Source: CAYMGQ01 sp964390055 (GTDB taxonomy: Bacteria > Bacillota > Clostridia > Peptostreptococcales > Natronincolaceae). Taken from it: a DNA stretch of 22,902 nt. The notes below the pieces were generated by a model. The model saw nothing but the letters and a program-made list of their open reading frames with translations. It ran no database searches and was not told the DNA's origin. A program made the position numbers and the translations under genes. The stretch is taken from NCBI GenBank assembly GCA_964390055.1, contig CAYMGQ010000020.1, forward strand, positions 1 through 22,902, in the 5' to 3' direction. Shown one piece after another: positions 14,935 to 22,804 of this stretch (the stretch's first letter is position 1; each line of letters starts with the position of its first letter).

Positions 14935-14943
14935 TGTTAGAAT
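14935..14943 (+). promoter_or_regulatory. Possible extended -10 promoter before the ECF sigma gene
   Basis: TGTTAGAAT (14935-14943) fits the extended -10 form TGnTAnAAT, without a recognisable -35. It could give basal sigma-A transcription of the sigma/anti-sigma pair upstream of the ECF-type promoter at 14961-14985. Confidence 0.35.
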
Positions 14944-14960
14944 AGAACTGGTATTTATAT

Positions 14961-14985
14961 GGAACAAAACCCTTTATATTTCGTC
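14961..14985 (+). promoter_or_regulatory. Candidate ECF-type autoregulatory promoter
   Basis: GGAAC (14961-14965) and CGTC (14982-14985) are 16 bases apart. This matches the known form of Firmicute ECF promoters (an AAC core in the -35, 16-base spacer, CGT core in the -10). The predicted start near 14993 leaves a very short leader before the sigma gene, which fits a start at TTG 15015 with its ribosome binding site at 15000-15009. Such self-promoters are usual for ECF sigma/anti-sigma operons. Confidence 0.55.
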
Positions 14986-15014
14986 TAATTAATAGGGGGA
15001 AGGGAGTGAGATTA

Positions 15015-15590
15015 TTGTCGCAAAACGAGGCTATTTTAATTGACAAGGCCCAGAAAGGTGATATTGAGAGCTTCGAGTTATTAATTGAGAATTATCAAAA
15101 AAAGGCCTTTAATATAGCTTACCGTATGCTAGGTAATTTAGAGGATGCAAATGATGTAACCCAGGAGGCATTGGTAAAAGTTTATCGATCAATAGGAGCT
15201 TTTAGGGGCAATAGTAGCTTTTCAACTTGGCTTTATTCTATAGTAAATAATACATGTATTGATTTTATACGTAAAAACAGGAAATTTGATCTTATTTATA
15301 TTGAACAAGAGCATGAGGGTACTAATTACCAGATAGATATACCTGATAGGCTTAATACGCCAGAAAAATTACTGGAAAAAAATGAAGTTAAAAAAATAAT
15401 TCATGATGGTATTAACCAGCTAAATTATGACCATAGAAATATTATTATATTGAGGGATATCCAGGGATTAAGCTATAAGGAAATAGGAGAGATTCTTCAT
15501 ATATCTCTTGGTACTGTTAAGTCACGGATTAGTCGGGCGCGTGATAATCTTAAAGAAATAATTAGGGATAATTATAATATATCTTCGTGA
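15015..15590 (+). CDS. ECF-type RNA polymerase sigma factor (SigW-like)
   Basis: A 191-residue sigma-70 family factor with only regions 2 and 4. Region 2 (about residues 20-90) has YRMLGNLEDANDVTQEALVKVY and the core-binding/-10 segment FSTWLYSIVNNTCIDFIRK; region 4 (about 130-185) has LNYDHRNIIILRDIQGLSY and the -35 reading helix EIGEILHISLGTVKSRISRAR. This is the layout of group 4 (ECF) factors such as SigW/SigM. I prefer TTG 15015: AAGGGAGTGA at 15000-15009 resembles the full ribosome-binding consensus 8 bases upstream, and the promoter at 14961-14985 leaves little leader for GTG 15006, which would add three residues. The anti-sigma gene starts 14 bases after the stop. Confidence 0.92.
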   Translation: MSQNEAILIDKAQKGDIESFELLIENYQKKAFNIAYRMLGNLEDANDVTQEALVKVYRSIGAFRGNSSFSTWLYSIVNNTCIDFIRKNRKFDLIYIEQEHEGTNYQIDIPDRLNTPEKLLEKNEVKKIIHDGINQLNYDHRNIIILRDIQGLSYKEIGEILHISLGTVKSRISRARDNLKEIIRDNYNISS

Positions 15591-15604
15591 AAGGAGGAGG
15601 TACT

Positions 15605-16804
15605 ATGAATTGTAAGGATTTTCAAGACTATTCCTCCGCCTATATAGATGCTTATCTTTCTAAGGAGGAAAAGGAAAAATTTGAGGAACACTTAAATAAA
15701 TGTTACAGGTGTAAAAATAAATATAATAATTTAGTAACTATAGTGGAAGCTACTAACCATATAGGTGAGCTTGCTTTGCCTAAAGATTTCAAAAGGGAAT
15801 TAAACAAGAAATTACTTAATGATAATAGGCCTAAAAAGCCAATCTCCTTTCCTAAGATGAGGGTTATTACAAGTATAGCAGCCATATTGATCTTGGTGAT
15901 TATATCCCTACCTATAATAAATAATTTTTCTGCCAAACCTTTTTTGGCTAAGGATATAGCCCCGGCTGAAGAGGCCCAAGAAACTAGGGAATTTGCCGGG
16001 ATGGATGTTGGAACAGGGGATAAATCAAGCAGGGTCAGAAGTGTGGGACCAACTAATGCCCCCCTAATTAAAGAATTTGACCAGGCCTTATCTCGCAAAA
16101 TTATACAAAGGGGAACTTTAAGCATAGAGGTGGAAGATTTTGACCAGGCTCAGCAAAATGTTATGAGCTTGATAGAGGAACTCGATGGCTTTGTGCAAAA
16201 TAGTGAAATATACTATTATACTCACAAGGATGACAAACCGGAGGAATCCCTGAAACAAGCCCATATGGAGCTAAGGATTCCAGAATTAGAGTTTAATAGG
16301 AGCTTTGAGAAGATTAAGAGTTTTGGACTTGTTATAGAGGAAAATATCTCGGGTGAAGATATTACTGAGAATTATATGGATATTGATAACCAGGTGAAAA
16401 ACTTAAATATACAAGAGGAAAGATTAAGGGAAATCCTTCAAGAGGCTAAAAAAGTTGAGGATTTACTGCAGGTTGAAAATGAGCTAAATAGAGTTAGAAC
16501 CCAAATAAATCAGCTAACAGCCAGCCTACAGGCTTATGACAAGCTAGTATCTCTAGCCACAATCAACTTAAATATCAAAGAAGTAACAGGGGAAAAAGCT
16601 ACCTTAACATCCCTTGATGATAATATATGGAGCAAATCTAGGAATAATTTTATTTATTCTCTCAATAATATGGTAAAGGCCTTAGAAAGGGGAGTCATTA
16701 ACTTCTTTGGTCTATTGCCCATCCTATTAATATTAATTATTATTGGAGGACCCCTAGGATATTTTGCCCATAAAAGGCTTAGGAAGAGAAAAACAAGTAT
16801 TTAA
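15605..16804 (+). CDS. RsiW-type zinc anti-sigma domain fused to a DUF4349-like membrane protein
   Basis: A 399-residue protein and probable partner of the sigma factor encoded 14 bases upstream. The N-terminal cytoplasmic domain carries the zinc anti-sigma motif: C3, H29-x3-C33-x2-C36, nearly as in RsiW. A transmembrane segment lies at about residues 86-106. A large outer region (about 107-360) follows: a loose linker, then a domain with strands and a long coiled coil (VKNLNIQEERLREILQEAKKVEDLLQVENELNRVRTQI, read in pieces) typical of DUF4349. A second membrane segment at about 364-389 leads to a short basic tail (KRLRKRKTSI), so both ends face the cytoplasm. It should hold the sigma factor and release it on envelope stress. 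ATG 15605 has AGGAGGAGG just upstream. A strong terminator follows. Confidence 0.9.
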   Translation: MNCKDFQDYSSAYIDAYLSKEEKEKFEEHLNKCYRCKNKYNNLVTIVEATNHIGELALPKDFKRELNKKLLNDNRPKKPISFPKMRVITSIAAILILVIISLPIINNFSAKPFLAKDIAPAEEAQETREFAGMDVGTGDKSSRVRSVGPTNAPLIKEFDQALSRKIIQRGTLSIEVEDFDQAQQNVMSLIEELDGFVQNSEIYYYTHKDDKPEESLKQAHMELRIPELEFNRSFEKIKSFGLVIEENISGEDITENYMDIDNQVKNLNIQEERLREILQEAKKVEDLLQVENELNRVRTQINQLTASLQAYDKLVSLATINLNIKEVTGEKATLTSLDDNIWSKSRNNFIYSLNNMVKALERGVINFFGLLPILLILIIIGGPLGYFAHKRLRKRKTSI

Positions 16805-16810
16805 TAAAAG

Positions 16811-16849
16811 AGCCCTCAAGAAGTTGAATCTGCTTGGGGGTATTTTTTT
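16811..16849 (+). terminator. Rho-independent terminator of the sigma/anti-sigma operon
   Basis: Bases 16813-16820 (CCCTCAAG) pair with 16833-16840 (CTTGGGGG, one G-T pair), loop of 12, followed by TATTTTTTT. It lies 9 bases after the stop. Confidence 0.88.
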
Positions 16850-16876
16850 GTCTTATGGTGATAGTGGATGGAAGTA

Positions 16877-16942
16877 GGATTTTACTATGGTAAAAATCCA
16901 TGATAAAATATCGGTAATATATCATTTCATGATATTTTTTTT
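16877..16942. other. Two further hairpins between the operon terminator and polA
   Basis: First, 16877-16885 pairs with 16890-16899 around a TATG loop with one bulge. Second, 16919-16925 pairs perfectly with 16929-16935 around a 3-base loop, followed by a run of eight T residues (16935-16942), which is terminator-like but with a single G-C pair. They lie just before the polA promoter. Whether they act as a second terminator or as regulatory DNA is open. Confidence 0.4.
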
Positions 16943-16952
16943 GTTTTTGGTA

Positions 16953-16958
16953 TATAAT
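16953..16958 (+). promoter_or_regulatory. Probable -10 element of the polA operon
   Basis: TATAAT lies 54 bases before the polA start in the gap after the sigma/anti-sigma terminator. No convincing -35 is found 16-18 bases upstream, so the promoter is weak or uses an activator, or the true site is elsewhere. Confidence 0.4.
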
Positions 16959-17011
16959 TCTTATAGAATATTCGACTGATATATTAAACATTGATACTGA
17001 GAGGGGAAAAT

Positions 17012-19687
17012 ATGATGGGGAAACGTATTGTTATTATTGATGGAAATAGCTTAATTAATAGGGCTTTTTACGCACTGCCACCCCTTACTACTAGGGAGGG
17101 TCAACATACTAATGCCATATATGGATTTATGACCATGTTATTACGGCTATTGGAGGATTATAATCCACAATATATTGGGGTAGCCTTTGATAAGAGGGCC
17201 CCTACCTTTAGGCATAAACAATATGAGGAGTATAAGGCAGGAAGAAAGGGGATGCCTCAGGAGCTAGCTGAGCAGATGGATCCCTTGAAGGAGATCTTAG
17301 ATGTTTTTAAAATTTTTAGGATAGAGCTTGAGGGATTTGAGGCTGATGATTTAATTGGGACCCTGGCAAAATACTGTGAAAATAGGGGCTTGGAAAGTCT
17401 GATTGTTACAGGGGATAAGGATGCACTACAATTGGCCTCTGACAAAACTAAGGTCCTCTATACCAGGAGGGGAATTAGCAATATTGAGCTATATGATGAT
17501 AAAAAAGTTATAGAGGAATTGCAGGTAACACCTTCACAATTTATAGACCTTAAGGGTCTAATGGGGGATCGGTCTGATAATATTCCCGGCATACCAGGGG
17601 TGGGAGAAAAAACTGCATTAAAATTGATAAAACAATTTGGGTCTGTGGAAAATTTAGTACAAAACACTGATAAGATAAAAGGTAAAAAACTAAAAGAGAG
17701 AATCGAGGAAAATTTAGAACAGGCTATTTTGAGTAAAAAGTTGGCCACAATAGTCACTAATGTTCCCATAGATCTTGATCTAGAAAAACTTAGATATGAG
17801 CGGGTAGACACAGATAAAATCGTAGAAACCTTTCAAAAATATGAATTTTCCAGCCTAATCAATAGGATTGTAGCCCAATCTAATGGGGAGGCAGAAGAGC
17901 TAGACAATAAGCTGCCAATAATTAGAATTAAAGATCTGGACTCCCTAAAACCTCTAGTAGATGGGCTAAAAAAATCAAATAATATGTATTTTAAATCCAT
18001 AGTCTCTGCTGATAATATATTGGAAAATCAATTAGTTGCAATGGGCATAACCAGTGGTGATGCCAAGCAGTACTATATAGATTTTACCCAATTGGAGGAT
18101 AGGGATGGGGTTCTTGGGGCCATCAAGGATATTTTAGAGGACAAAAGAATAAATAAAATAAGTCACGATTTAAAAGAGGAATTACTGCATTTCTATCCTC
18201 ATAAAATAGATATTAAAAACCTAGCCTTTGACACCATGATAGGGGAGTATCTGCTGGATCCTTCTAAGAGAAATTACTCCATTAAGGAATTAGCAGCCCA
18301 ATATTTTGGTCAAAATTTGAAAGATCAAGTGGAATTAAGAGGAAAGGGTAGGGGGCAGATTAAATTTATAGATGTAGAAAGTGGAGAACTTGAAAATTAT
18401 TTATGCCAACAGGTCCAAACTATAGTTAAGCTAAAGGAGGCCATGGAGACCAAGTTAGAAGAAATGGAACTTACTGAATTATACTATAAGATTGAGTTAC
18501 CCCTTACGGAGGTATTGGCTTCTATGGAATACCAGGGCATAGAGGTTGATAGGCATATGCTCCAGGAGTTGGAAATAGAATTTAATGAGATGATAGAAAA
18601 CTTAACAAAGTCAATTTACCAGTTGGCAGGGGCGGAATTTAATGTTAATTCACCCAAACAATTAAGTGAAATATTGTTTGAAAAATTACAGCTAACCCCA
18701 ATTAGAAGAACCAAAACTGGCTACTCCACAGGTGTGGATGTACTTGAAAAGCTTTATGATAAGCATGAGATTATACCTAAGATTTTGGAATACAGGCATG
18801 TAGCTAAAATAAAAACTACTTATATAGATGGCCTATTAAATATCATTAACCCCATAACTGGAAGGATACATTCTAGCTTTAATCAGACAGTAACAACAAC
18901 CGGCAGAATTTCTAGCACAGAGCCTAATCTACAAAACATTCCTATTAAAACAGAGCTAGGCCGCCAGTTAAGGAAGGTATTTAGGGCAAAGGAAAATCAT
19001 AAATTTATCGATGCAGATTATTCTCAGATTGAACTCAGGGTCCTGGCCCATATATCTGAAGACGAAAATTTGTTGGAATCCTTTCAAAAGAATCAAGATG
19101 TGCATAGGAGAACCGCATCAGAGATTTTTAATGTCCCCATAGACATGGTAACCCCAGCTATGAGGGATGATGCCAAGGCAGTTAACTTTGGTATTATTTA
19201 TGGTATAAGTGACTTTGGTTTATCGGAAAATTTAAATATTAGTATATATAAGGCCAAAAAATATATTGAAAATTACCTAAATAAATATGCTTCTGTAAAG
19301 AAATATATGGATGAGGCAATAAGAATGGCCAAAGAGAGGGGTTATGTTATCACCCTATTAAACAGGAGGAGATATTTGCCCGAAATTACATCAAGAAATT
19401 ACAATACCCGATCCTTTGGTGAAAGGATGGCTATGAATACCCCCATCCAGGGAAGTGCAGCTGATATTATAAAAATTGCCATGGTAAGGGTATATCAGCA
19501 ACTCAAAGATGGTGGTTATGAGGCTCAACTGATCCTGCAAGTCCATGATGAATTAATTGTTGAATGCCCTAATCATGAAATAGATCAAGTAAAATCAATC
19601 CTAAAGGAATCAATGGAGGAGGCAATCCAATTAAAGGTACCGCTTAAAGTTGATTTAAGCCTTGGTGATACATGGTATGATGCATAG
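17012..19687 (+). CDS. polA: DNA polymerase I
   Basis: An 891-residue family A polymerase for Okazaki fragment processing and repair. The 5' nuclease domain (about 1-290) has IDGNSLINRAFYALP, EADDLIGTLA, TGDKDALQL and DRSDNIPGIPGVGEKTA. A proofreading-like domain (about 310-480) follows, but its catalytic residues look lost: there is no D-T-E motif, the second motif reads ISHDLKEE and the third lacks its aspartate, as in Bacillus and Thermus polymerase I. The polymerase domain has motif A DADYSQIELR (D667, D669), motif B RDDAKAVNFGIIYG and motif C VHDE (H845-E847). GAGGGG at 17001-17006 is 5 bases before ATG 17012 and 8 before ATG 17015; either may be used. It is the first gene of a likely four-gene operon with coaE. 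Confidence 0.97.
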   Translation: MMGKRIVIIDGNSLINRAFYALPPLTTREGQHTNAIYGFMTMLLRLLEDYNPQYIGVAFDKRAPTFRHKQYEEYKAGRKGMPQELAEQMDPLKEILDVFKIFRIELEGFEADDLIGTLAKYCENRGLESLIVTGDKDALQLASDKTKVLYTRRGISNIELYDDKKVIEELQVTPSQFIDLKGLMGDRSDNIPGIPGVGEKTALKLIKQFGSVENLVQNTDKIKGKKLKERIEENLEQAILSKKLATIVTNVPIDLDLEKLRYERVDTDKIVETFQKYEFSSLINRIVAQSNGEAEELDNKLPIIRIKDLDSLKPLVDGLKKSNNMYFKSIVSADNILENQLVAMGITSGDAKQYYIDFTQLEDRDGVLGAIKDILEDKRINKISHDLKEELLHFYPHKIDIKNLAFDTMIGEYLLDPSKRNYSIKELAAQYFGQNLKDQVELRGKGRGQIKFIDVESGELENYLCQQVQTIVKLKEAMETKLEEMELTELYYKIELPLTEVLASMEYQGIEVDRHMLQELEIEFNEMIENLTKSIYQLAGAEFNVNSPKQLSEILFEKLQLTPIRRTKTGYSTGVDVLEKLYDKHEIIPKILEYRHVAKIKTTYIDGLLNIINPITGRIHSSFNQTVTTTGRISSTEPNLQNIPIKTELGRQLRKVFRAKENHKFIDADYSQIELRVLAHISEDENLLESFQKNQDVHRRTASEIFNVPIDMVTPAMRDDAKAVNFGIIYGISDFGLSENLNISIYKAKKYIENYLNKYASVKKYMDEAIRMAKERGYVITLLNRRRYLPEITSRNYNTRSFGERMAMNTPIQGSAADIIKIAMVRVYQQLKDGGYEAQLILQVHDELIVECPNHEIDQVKSILKESMEEAIQLKVPLKVDLSLGDTWYDA

Positions 19688-19704
19688 TGAGGAGTTGTCA
19701 AGGA

Positions 19705-20298
19705 ATGAAAATTATAGGCTTAACAGGTGGCGTAGCTAGTGGCAAAACTACAGTATCTGATATTTTAAGTAAACTAGGGGCCATCATAATTGATGCGGAT
19801 AAAATAGCTAGGAGGGTAGTCCAAAGAGGAAAACCTGCCTATAGGGATATAGTGGCTTATTTTGGCCAAGAAATATTGCTAGAGGACTATGAAATTAATA
19901 GAAAAAAACTAGCAGGACTTGTATTTAGAGATAAAGATGCATTAGAAAAATTAAATTCTATTACCCACCCAAGGATAATTGGAGAAATAAAAAAGGAAAT
20001 AAAAACCTATAAACAGATGCCGGGGAATCATGTTATAATTATAGATGCTGCCCTATTAATTGAGACCAATCTTAAGGATATGGTCCAAGAGATATGGTTA
20101 GTCCTAGCACCTAAGGAGGTGCAAAAATTAAGACTAATGGATAGGGACGGGATTTCTTCTGGGGAGGCGGATAGGATAATAAAATCTCAGACTTCAAATG
20201 AGGAGAAAATTCCCTTTGCAGATAGGTTAATAGATAATTCAGGGGACTTGGAGGGGCTCCTTGCCCAGGTCAAGGATCTATGGAGGATCGTAAGCTGA
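19705..20298 (+). CDS. coaE: Dephospho-CoA kinase
   Basis: A 197-residue P-loop kinase that phosphorylates dephospho-CoA at the 3' hydroxyl of ribose, the last step of coenzyme A synthesis. The Walker A loop is GGVASGKTT (about residues 8-16). IIDADKIARRVVQRGKPAY is the conserved substrate-binding segment, and the later ITHPRI, DAALLIE and the LRLMDRDG lid region are all present; length is standard. I chose ATG 19705 because GAGGAG at 19689-19694 lies 10 bases upstream; the open frame starts at a GTG overlapping the polA stop. polA-coaE adjacency is common in Firmicutes. Confidence 0.95.
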   Translation: MKIIGLTGGVASGKTTVSDILSKLGAIIIDADKIARRVVQRGKPAYRDIVAYFGQEILLEDYEINRKKLAGLVFRDKDALEKLNSITHPRIIGEIKKEIKTYKQMPGNHVIIIDAALLIETNLKDMVQEIWLVLAPKEVQKLRLMDRDGISSGEADRIIKSQTSNEEKIPFADRLIDNSGDLEGLLAQVKDLWRIVS

Positions 20299-20321
20299 AT
20301 ATATTCCTGGAGGGATGATAG

Positions 20322-20891
20322 TTGCTAATTTTTATTACAAAACCCATATTGCGTATGATAGCAATAATTATTGTGATTGTGGCAATATTATTAGCCCTTC
20401 AAAATGCTAAATGGATTCTTAAAAAAATATATCCCCTTCATTATGAGGATATAATTAATAAATATGCTAGTAAATATCAGGTGGACCCACATTTGGTAGT
20501 TGCCATAATGAGGAATGAAAGCAAGTTCAATCCCAATGCTTTATCTTCTAAGGGGGCAAAGGGTTTAATGCAGATTGCTCCAATAACTGGGAGATGGGCC
20601 TCAGAAAAACTAGCAATCGAAAATTATGAAGAGGAAATGCTATATGATATTGATTTAAATATACAAATAGGCTGCTGGTATTTAGATATCCTTCACCAAG
20701 AATTTAACTCCAACTTAGATTTAATAATTGCAGCTTATAATGCAGGAAATGGGAATGTAAGCAAATGGATTAACCAGCCAGAATATAGCAAGGACGGGGA
20801 AAATTTGGATACTATCCCCTTTGAAGAGACTAGGACATATTTGCAAAAAGTAACAAAGGATTATGCAATATATAAATGGATTTATAATTGA
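20322..20891 (+). CDS. Membrane-anchored lytic transglycosylase (SLT domain)
   Basis: A 189-residue cell-wall enzyme. An N-terminal transmembrane segment (about residues 10-27) anchors it, and a soluble lytic transglycosylase domain (about 40-185) follows. Catalytic E66 is in MRNESKFNPNA; GAKGLMQIAP and IIAAYNAGNGNV are the other family motifs. It should cleave the glycan strands of peptidoglycan with formation of anhydro-muropeptides, outside the membrane. The start is TTG 20322: GGAGGG at 20309-20314 is 7 bases upstream, and the first in-frame ATG would remove part of the anchor. It follows coaE by 23 bases, a gene order seen in other Clostridia (from memory). Confidence 0.93.
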   Translation: MLIFITKPILRMIAIIIVIVAILLALQNAKWILKKIYPLHYEDIINKYASKYQVDPHLVVAIMRNESKFNPNALSSKGAKGLMQIAPITGRWASEKLAIENYEEEMLYDIDLNIQIGCWYLDILHQEFNSNLDLIIAAYNAGNGNVSKWINQPEYSKDGENLDTIPFEETRTYLQKVTKDYAIYKWIYN

Positions 20892-20914
20892 TTAGCATAT
20901 AAGGGGGCCTATAA

Positions 20915-22549
20915 TTGAGAAGGAAAAACTTAAGTTGTTTTATATTGATTTTTTTAATATTTATTATTACTGCCTGTGGTTCCCAAGGGGCTATAAATAA
21001 TGGGGATGGGGAAGAAGAAATTAAAGAAGAGGCGGTCGAAGACTATGAAGCGGTTGAGGGAGGGGTCCTAAGGACATCTATTAGCAGGTTTAATACCCTG
21101 AACCCCCTTTATAATAAAAACTATAGTCTTTTTCAACTTCACCACTTGATTTATGATAGCCTTGTAAGCTTTGATGAAAATATGGATGTGCAAGCATCCA
21201 TAGCTAAAGACTGGATAATAGCTGAGGATGGCCAAAGCATTGAGTTTCATTTGCAGGAGGGGGTTCTTTGGCATGATGGACAGGCTTTAACTGCCCAGGA
21301 TGTTATTTTTACCATTAATTTAATTAAGGGAAATATCAGCAATACCCTGGGTAATTCTGTTTTTAAAACAAGCCTGCAACAAATATCTGATGTTAGAGAA
21401 ATCAAAGAAGGTGTTGTAAATGTCACCTTTTCTAGACCCTTTAGTAATGGACTTGAGGCAATGACCTTTCCTATATTGCCAAAACATTTATTTGAAGGGG
21501 TTAACATTGATAAATTAGATGCCTTGGATTTTCCAATGATAGGAACAGGGCCATATAGGCTTAAGACATATGAGACAATGAGGGAGATAAGGTTAATTAG
21601 GAATGATGAATATTGGGGGACTAGGCCCTATATTGATGAAATCCAGGTTATGATTGTACCTGATACGGAGGCACAATTATCAGTATTTGAAAATGGTGAT
21701 ATTGACCTAGCCCAGCCCATATCAATTGATTGGGCAAAATATGCTGAGAAAAACGATGTTAATATCTATGAGTATATATCTAATAATTATGAGTTTATTG
21801 GCTTTAATTTTAAAAATAAGATTCTTAGGGAAAAGAATATAAGAATGGCTATAGCCTATGCAATAGATAGGCATGAAATGCTTAATAATATTTACCTAGG
21901 CCATGGTACTGTTGTAGACGTACCTATATATCCTTATTCCTCAATTTATCTACAGGGTAACCTTAAATACGGTTATAATGTTAATAAAACAACAGACCTA
22001 TTGGAAAAGAGTGGCTTTACCATGGAAGGTGATAATCTAATTAGAAGTAGTGAGGACGGGCAAAGTTTAACATTTAAATTAATATCCAATAAGGATAATA
22101 TACTAAGGGAAAAAACCGCCTTTTATATACAAGAGGAACTAGCAAAGGTTGGTATTGGCATAGATGTTGAACTGTTGGATTGGGAGGATTTTAATGATAG
22201 GATTGACCGGGGTGACTTTGATATGGTCTTAGGGGGTTGGGAATTATCATATTTGCCTGATTTATCCTTCGCATTTCATTCTTCTCAAATAGGTCAGGGT
22301 AATTTTATATCCTATGAGGACCAACTTATGGATGACTTGCTGGAGAGGGCCTTTACCGCCCCTAATAAAGAAGATAAAATCAAGGCCTATGAGAACTTGC
22401 AAAAACATCTAGTCAAGGAGTTGCCATACTTTAGCTTATTTTATAAGAACGGCTCAATAGTTGTCAGAGATAGGGTAAAGGGAAATTTCAAGGCAAATCA
22501 CTATAATTTATTTGCTGGCATTGAAGAATGGTTTATTATTGATAATTAG
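20915..22549 (+). CDS. Oligopeptide ABC transporter substrate-binding lipoprotein (SBP_bac_5)
   Basis: A 544-residue extracellular lipoprotein. The signal peptide ends in the lipobox IITAC with the lipidated C21. An acidic linker (residues about 25-48) leads to the OppA/DppA-type solute-binding domain, with typical segments FNTLNPLYNKN, IAKDWIIAEDGQSIEFHL, LWHDGQALTAQDVIFTI and GTGPYRLK. The start is TTG 20915 with AAGGGGG 9 bases upstream; no in-frame ATG precedes the signal peptide. It lies 23 bases after the lytic transglycosylase gene. No permease or ATPase gene accompanies it, so it is either an orphan binding protein using another system's permease or a sensor of peptides or muropeptides. 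A terminator follows. Confidence 0.93.
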   Translation: MRRKNLSCFILIFLIFIITACGSQGAINNGDGEEEIKEEAVEDYEAVEGGVLRTSISRFNTLNPLYNKNYSLFQLHHLIYDSLVSFDENMDVQASIAKDWIIAEDGQSIEFHLQEGVLWHDGQALTAQDVIFTINLIKGNISNTLGNSVFKTSLQQISDVREIKEGVVNVTFSRPFSNGLEAMTFPILPKHLFEGVNIDKLDALDFPMIGTGPYRLKTYETMREIRLIRNDEYWGTRPYIDEIQVMIVPDTEAQLSVFENGDIDLAQPISIDWAKYAEKNDVNIYEYISNNYEFIGFNFKNKILREKNIRMAIAYAIDRHEMLNNIYLGHGTVVDVPIYPYSSIYLQGNLKYGYNVNKTTDLLEKSGFTMEGDNLIRSSEDGQSLTFKLISNKDNILREKTAFYIQEELAKVGIGIDVELLDWEDFNDRIDRGDFDMVLGGWELSYLPDLSFAFHSSQIGQGNFISYEDQLMDDLLERAFTAPNKEDKIKAYENLQKHLVKELPYFSLFYKNGSIVVRDRVKGNFKANHYNLFAGIEEWFIIDN

Positions 22550-22556
22550 GCTTGGG

Positions 22557-22600
22557 GATGCCTCAATTTTATTAAAAATTAGAGGCATCTTATAATTTGA
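22557..22600 (+). terminator. Terminator of the polA-coaE-transglycosylase-lipoprotein operon
   Basis: GATGCCTC (22557-22564) pairs perfectly with GAGGCATC (22582-22589), and the inner AATTTT can pair with AAAATT, leaving a small loop. TTATAATTT follows, so the T tract is only moderate. Confidence 0.72.
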
Positions 22601-22605
22601 AAGGG

Positions 22606-22634
22606 TTGACATAGCTTTCTATAGATATTATAAT
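22606..22634 (+). promoter_or_regulatory. Perfect consensus promoter of tRNA-Leu(GAG)
   Basis: TTGACA (22606-22611) and TATAAT (22629-22634) are exactly 17 bases apart, the full sigma-A consensus. It lies 31 bases before the mature tRNA 5' end. Confidence 0.9.
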
Positions 22635-22665
22635 ATTATGGTAGCAAGTTAATAAAATCAGCCAT

Positions 22666-22752
22666 GCGGATGTGGTGGAACTGGCTGACACGCAGTCTTG
22701 AGGGGGCTGTGAGCTTATGCTCGTACGGGTTCGAATCCCGTCATCCGCACCA
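22666..22752 (+). tRNA. tRNA-Leu, anticodon GAG
   Basis: An 87-base cloverleaf with encoded CCA (22750-22752). The acceptor arms GCGGATG and CATCCGC pair fully. The anticodon stem CAGTC/GGCTG (one G-T pair) holds the loop TTGAGGG, giving anticodon GAG, which reads CTC and CTT. The long variable arm (TGAGCTTATGCTCG) and the T arm (GGGTTCGAATCCC) fit a class II leucine tRNA. Confidence 0.97.
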
Positions 22753-22758
22753 TAAAAG

Positions 22759-22804
22759 AGGGTAATTGCCGATAAGTGAAATTATTGGTAATTGCCCTTT
22801 TTAT
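22759..22804 (+). terminator. Terminator of tRNA-Leu(GAG)
   Basis: Bases 22759-22770 pair with 22787-22798 (12 pairs including two G-T), loop of 16, followed by a run of five T residues. It lies 6 bases after the tRNA CCA. The last 98 bases contain a TATAAT at 22826-22831 without a -35 and no supported gene. Confidence 0.82.
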
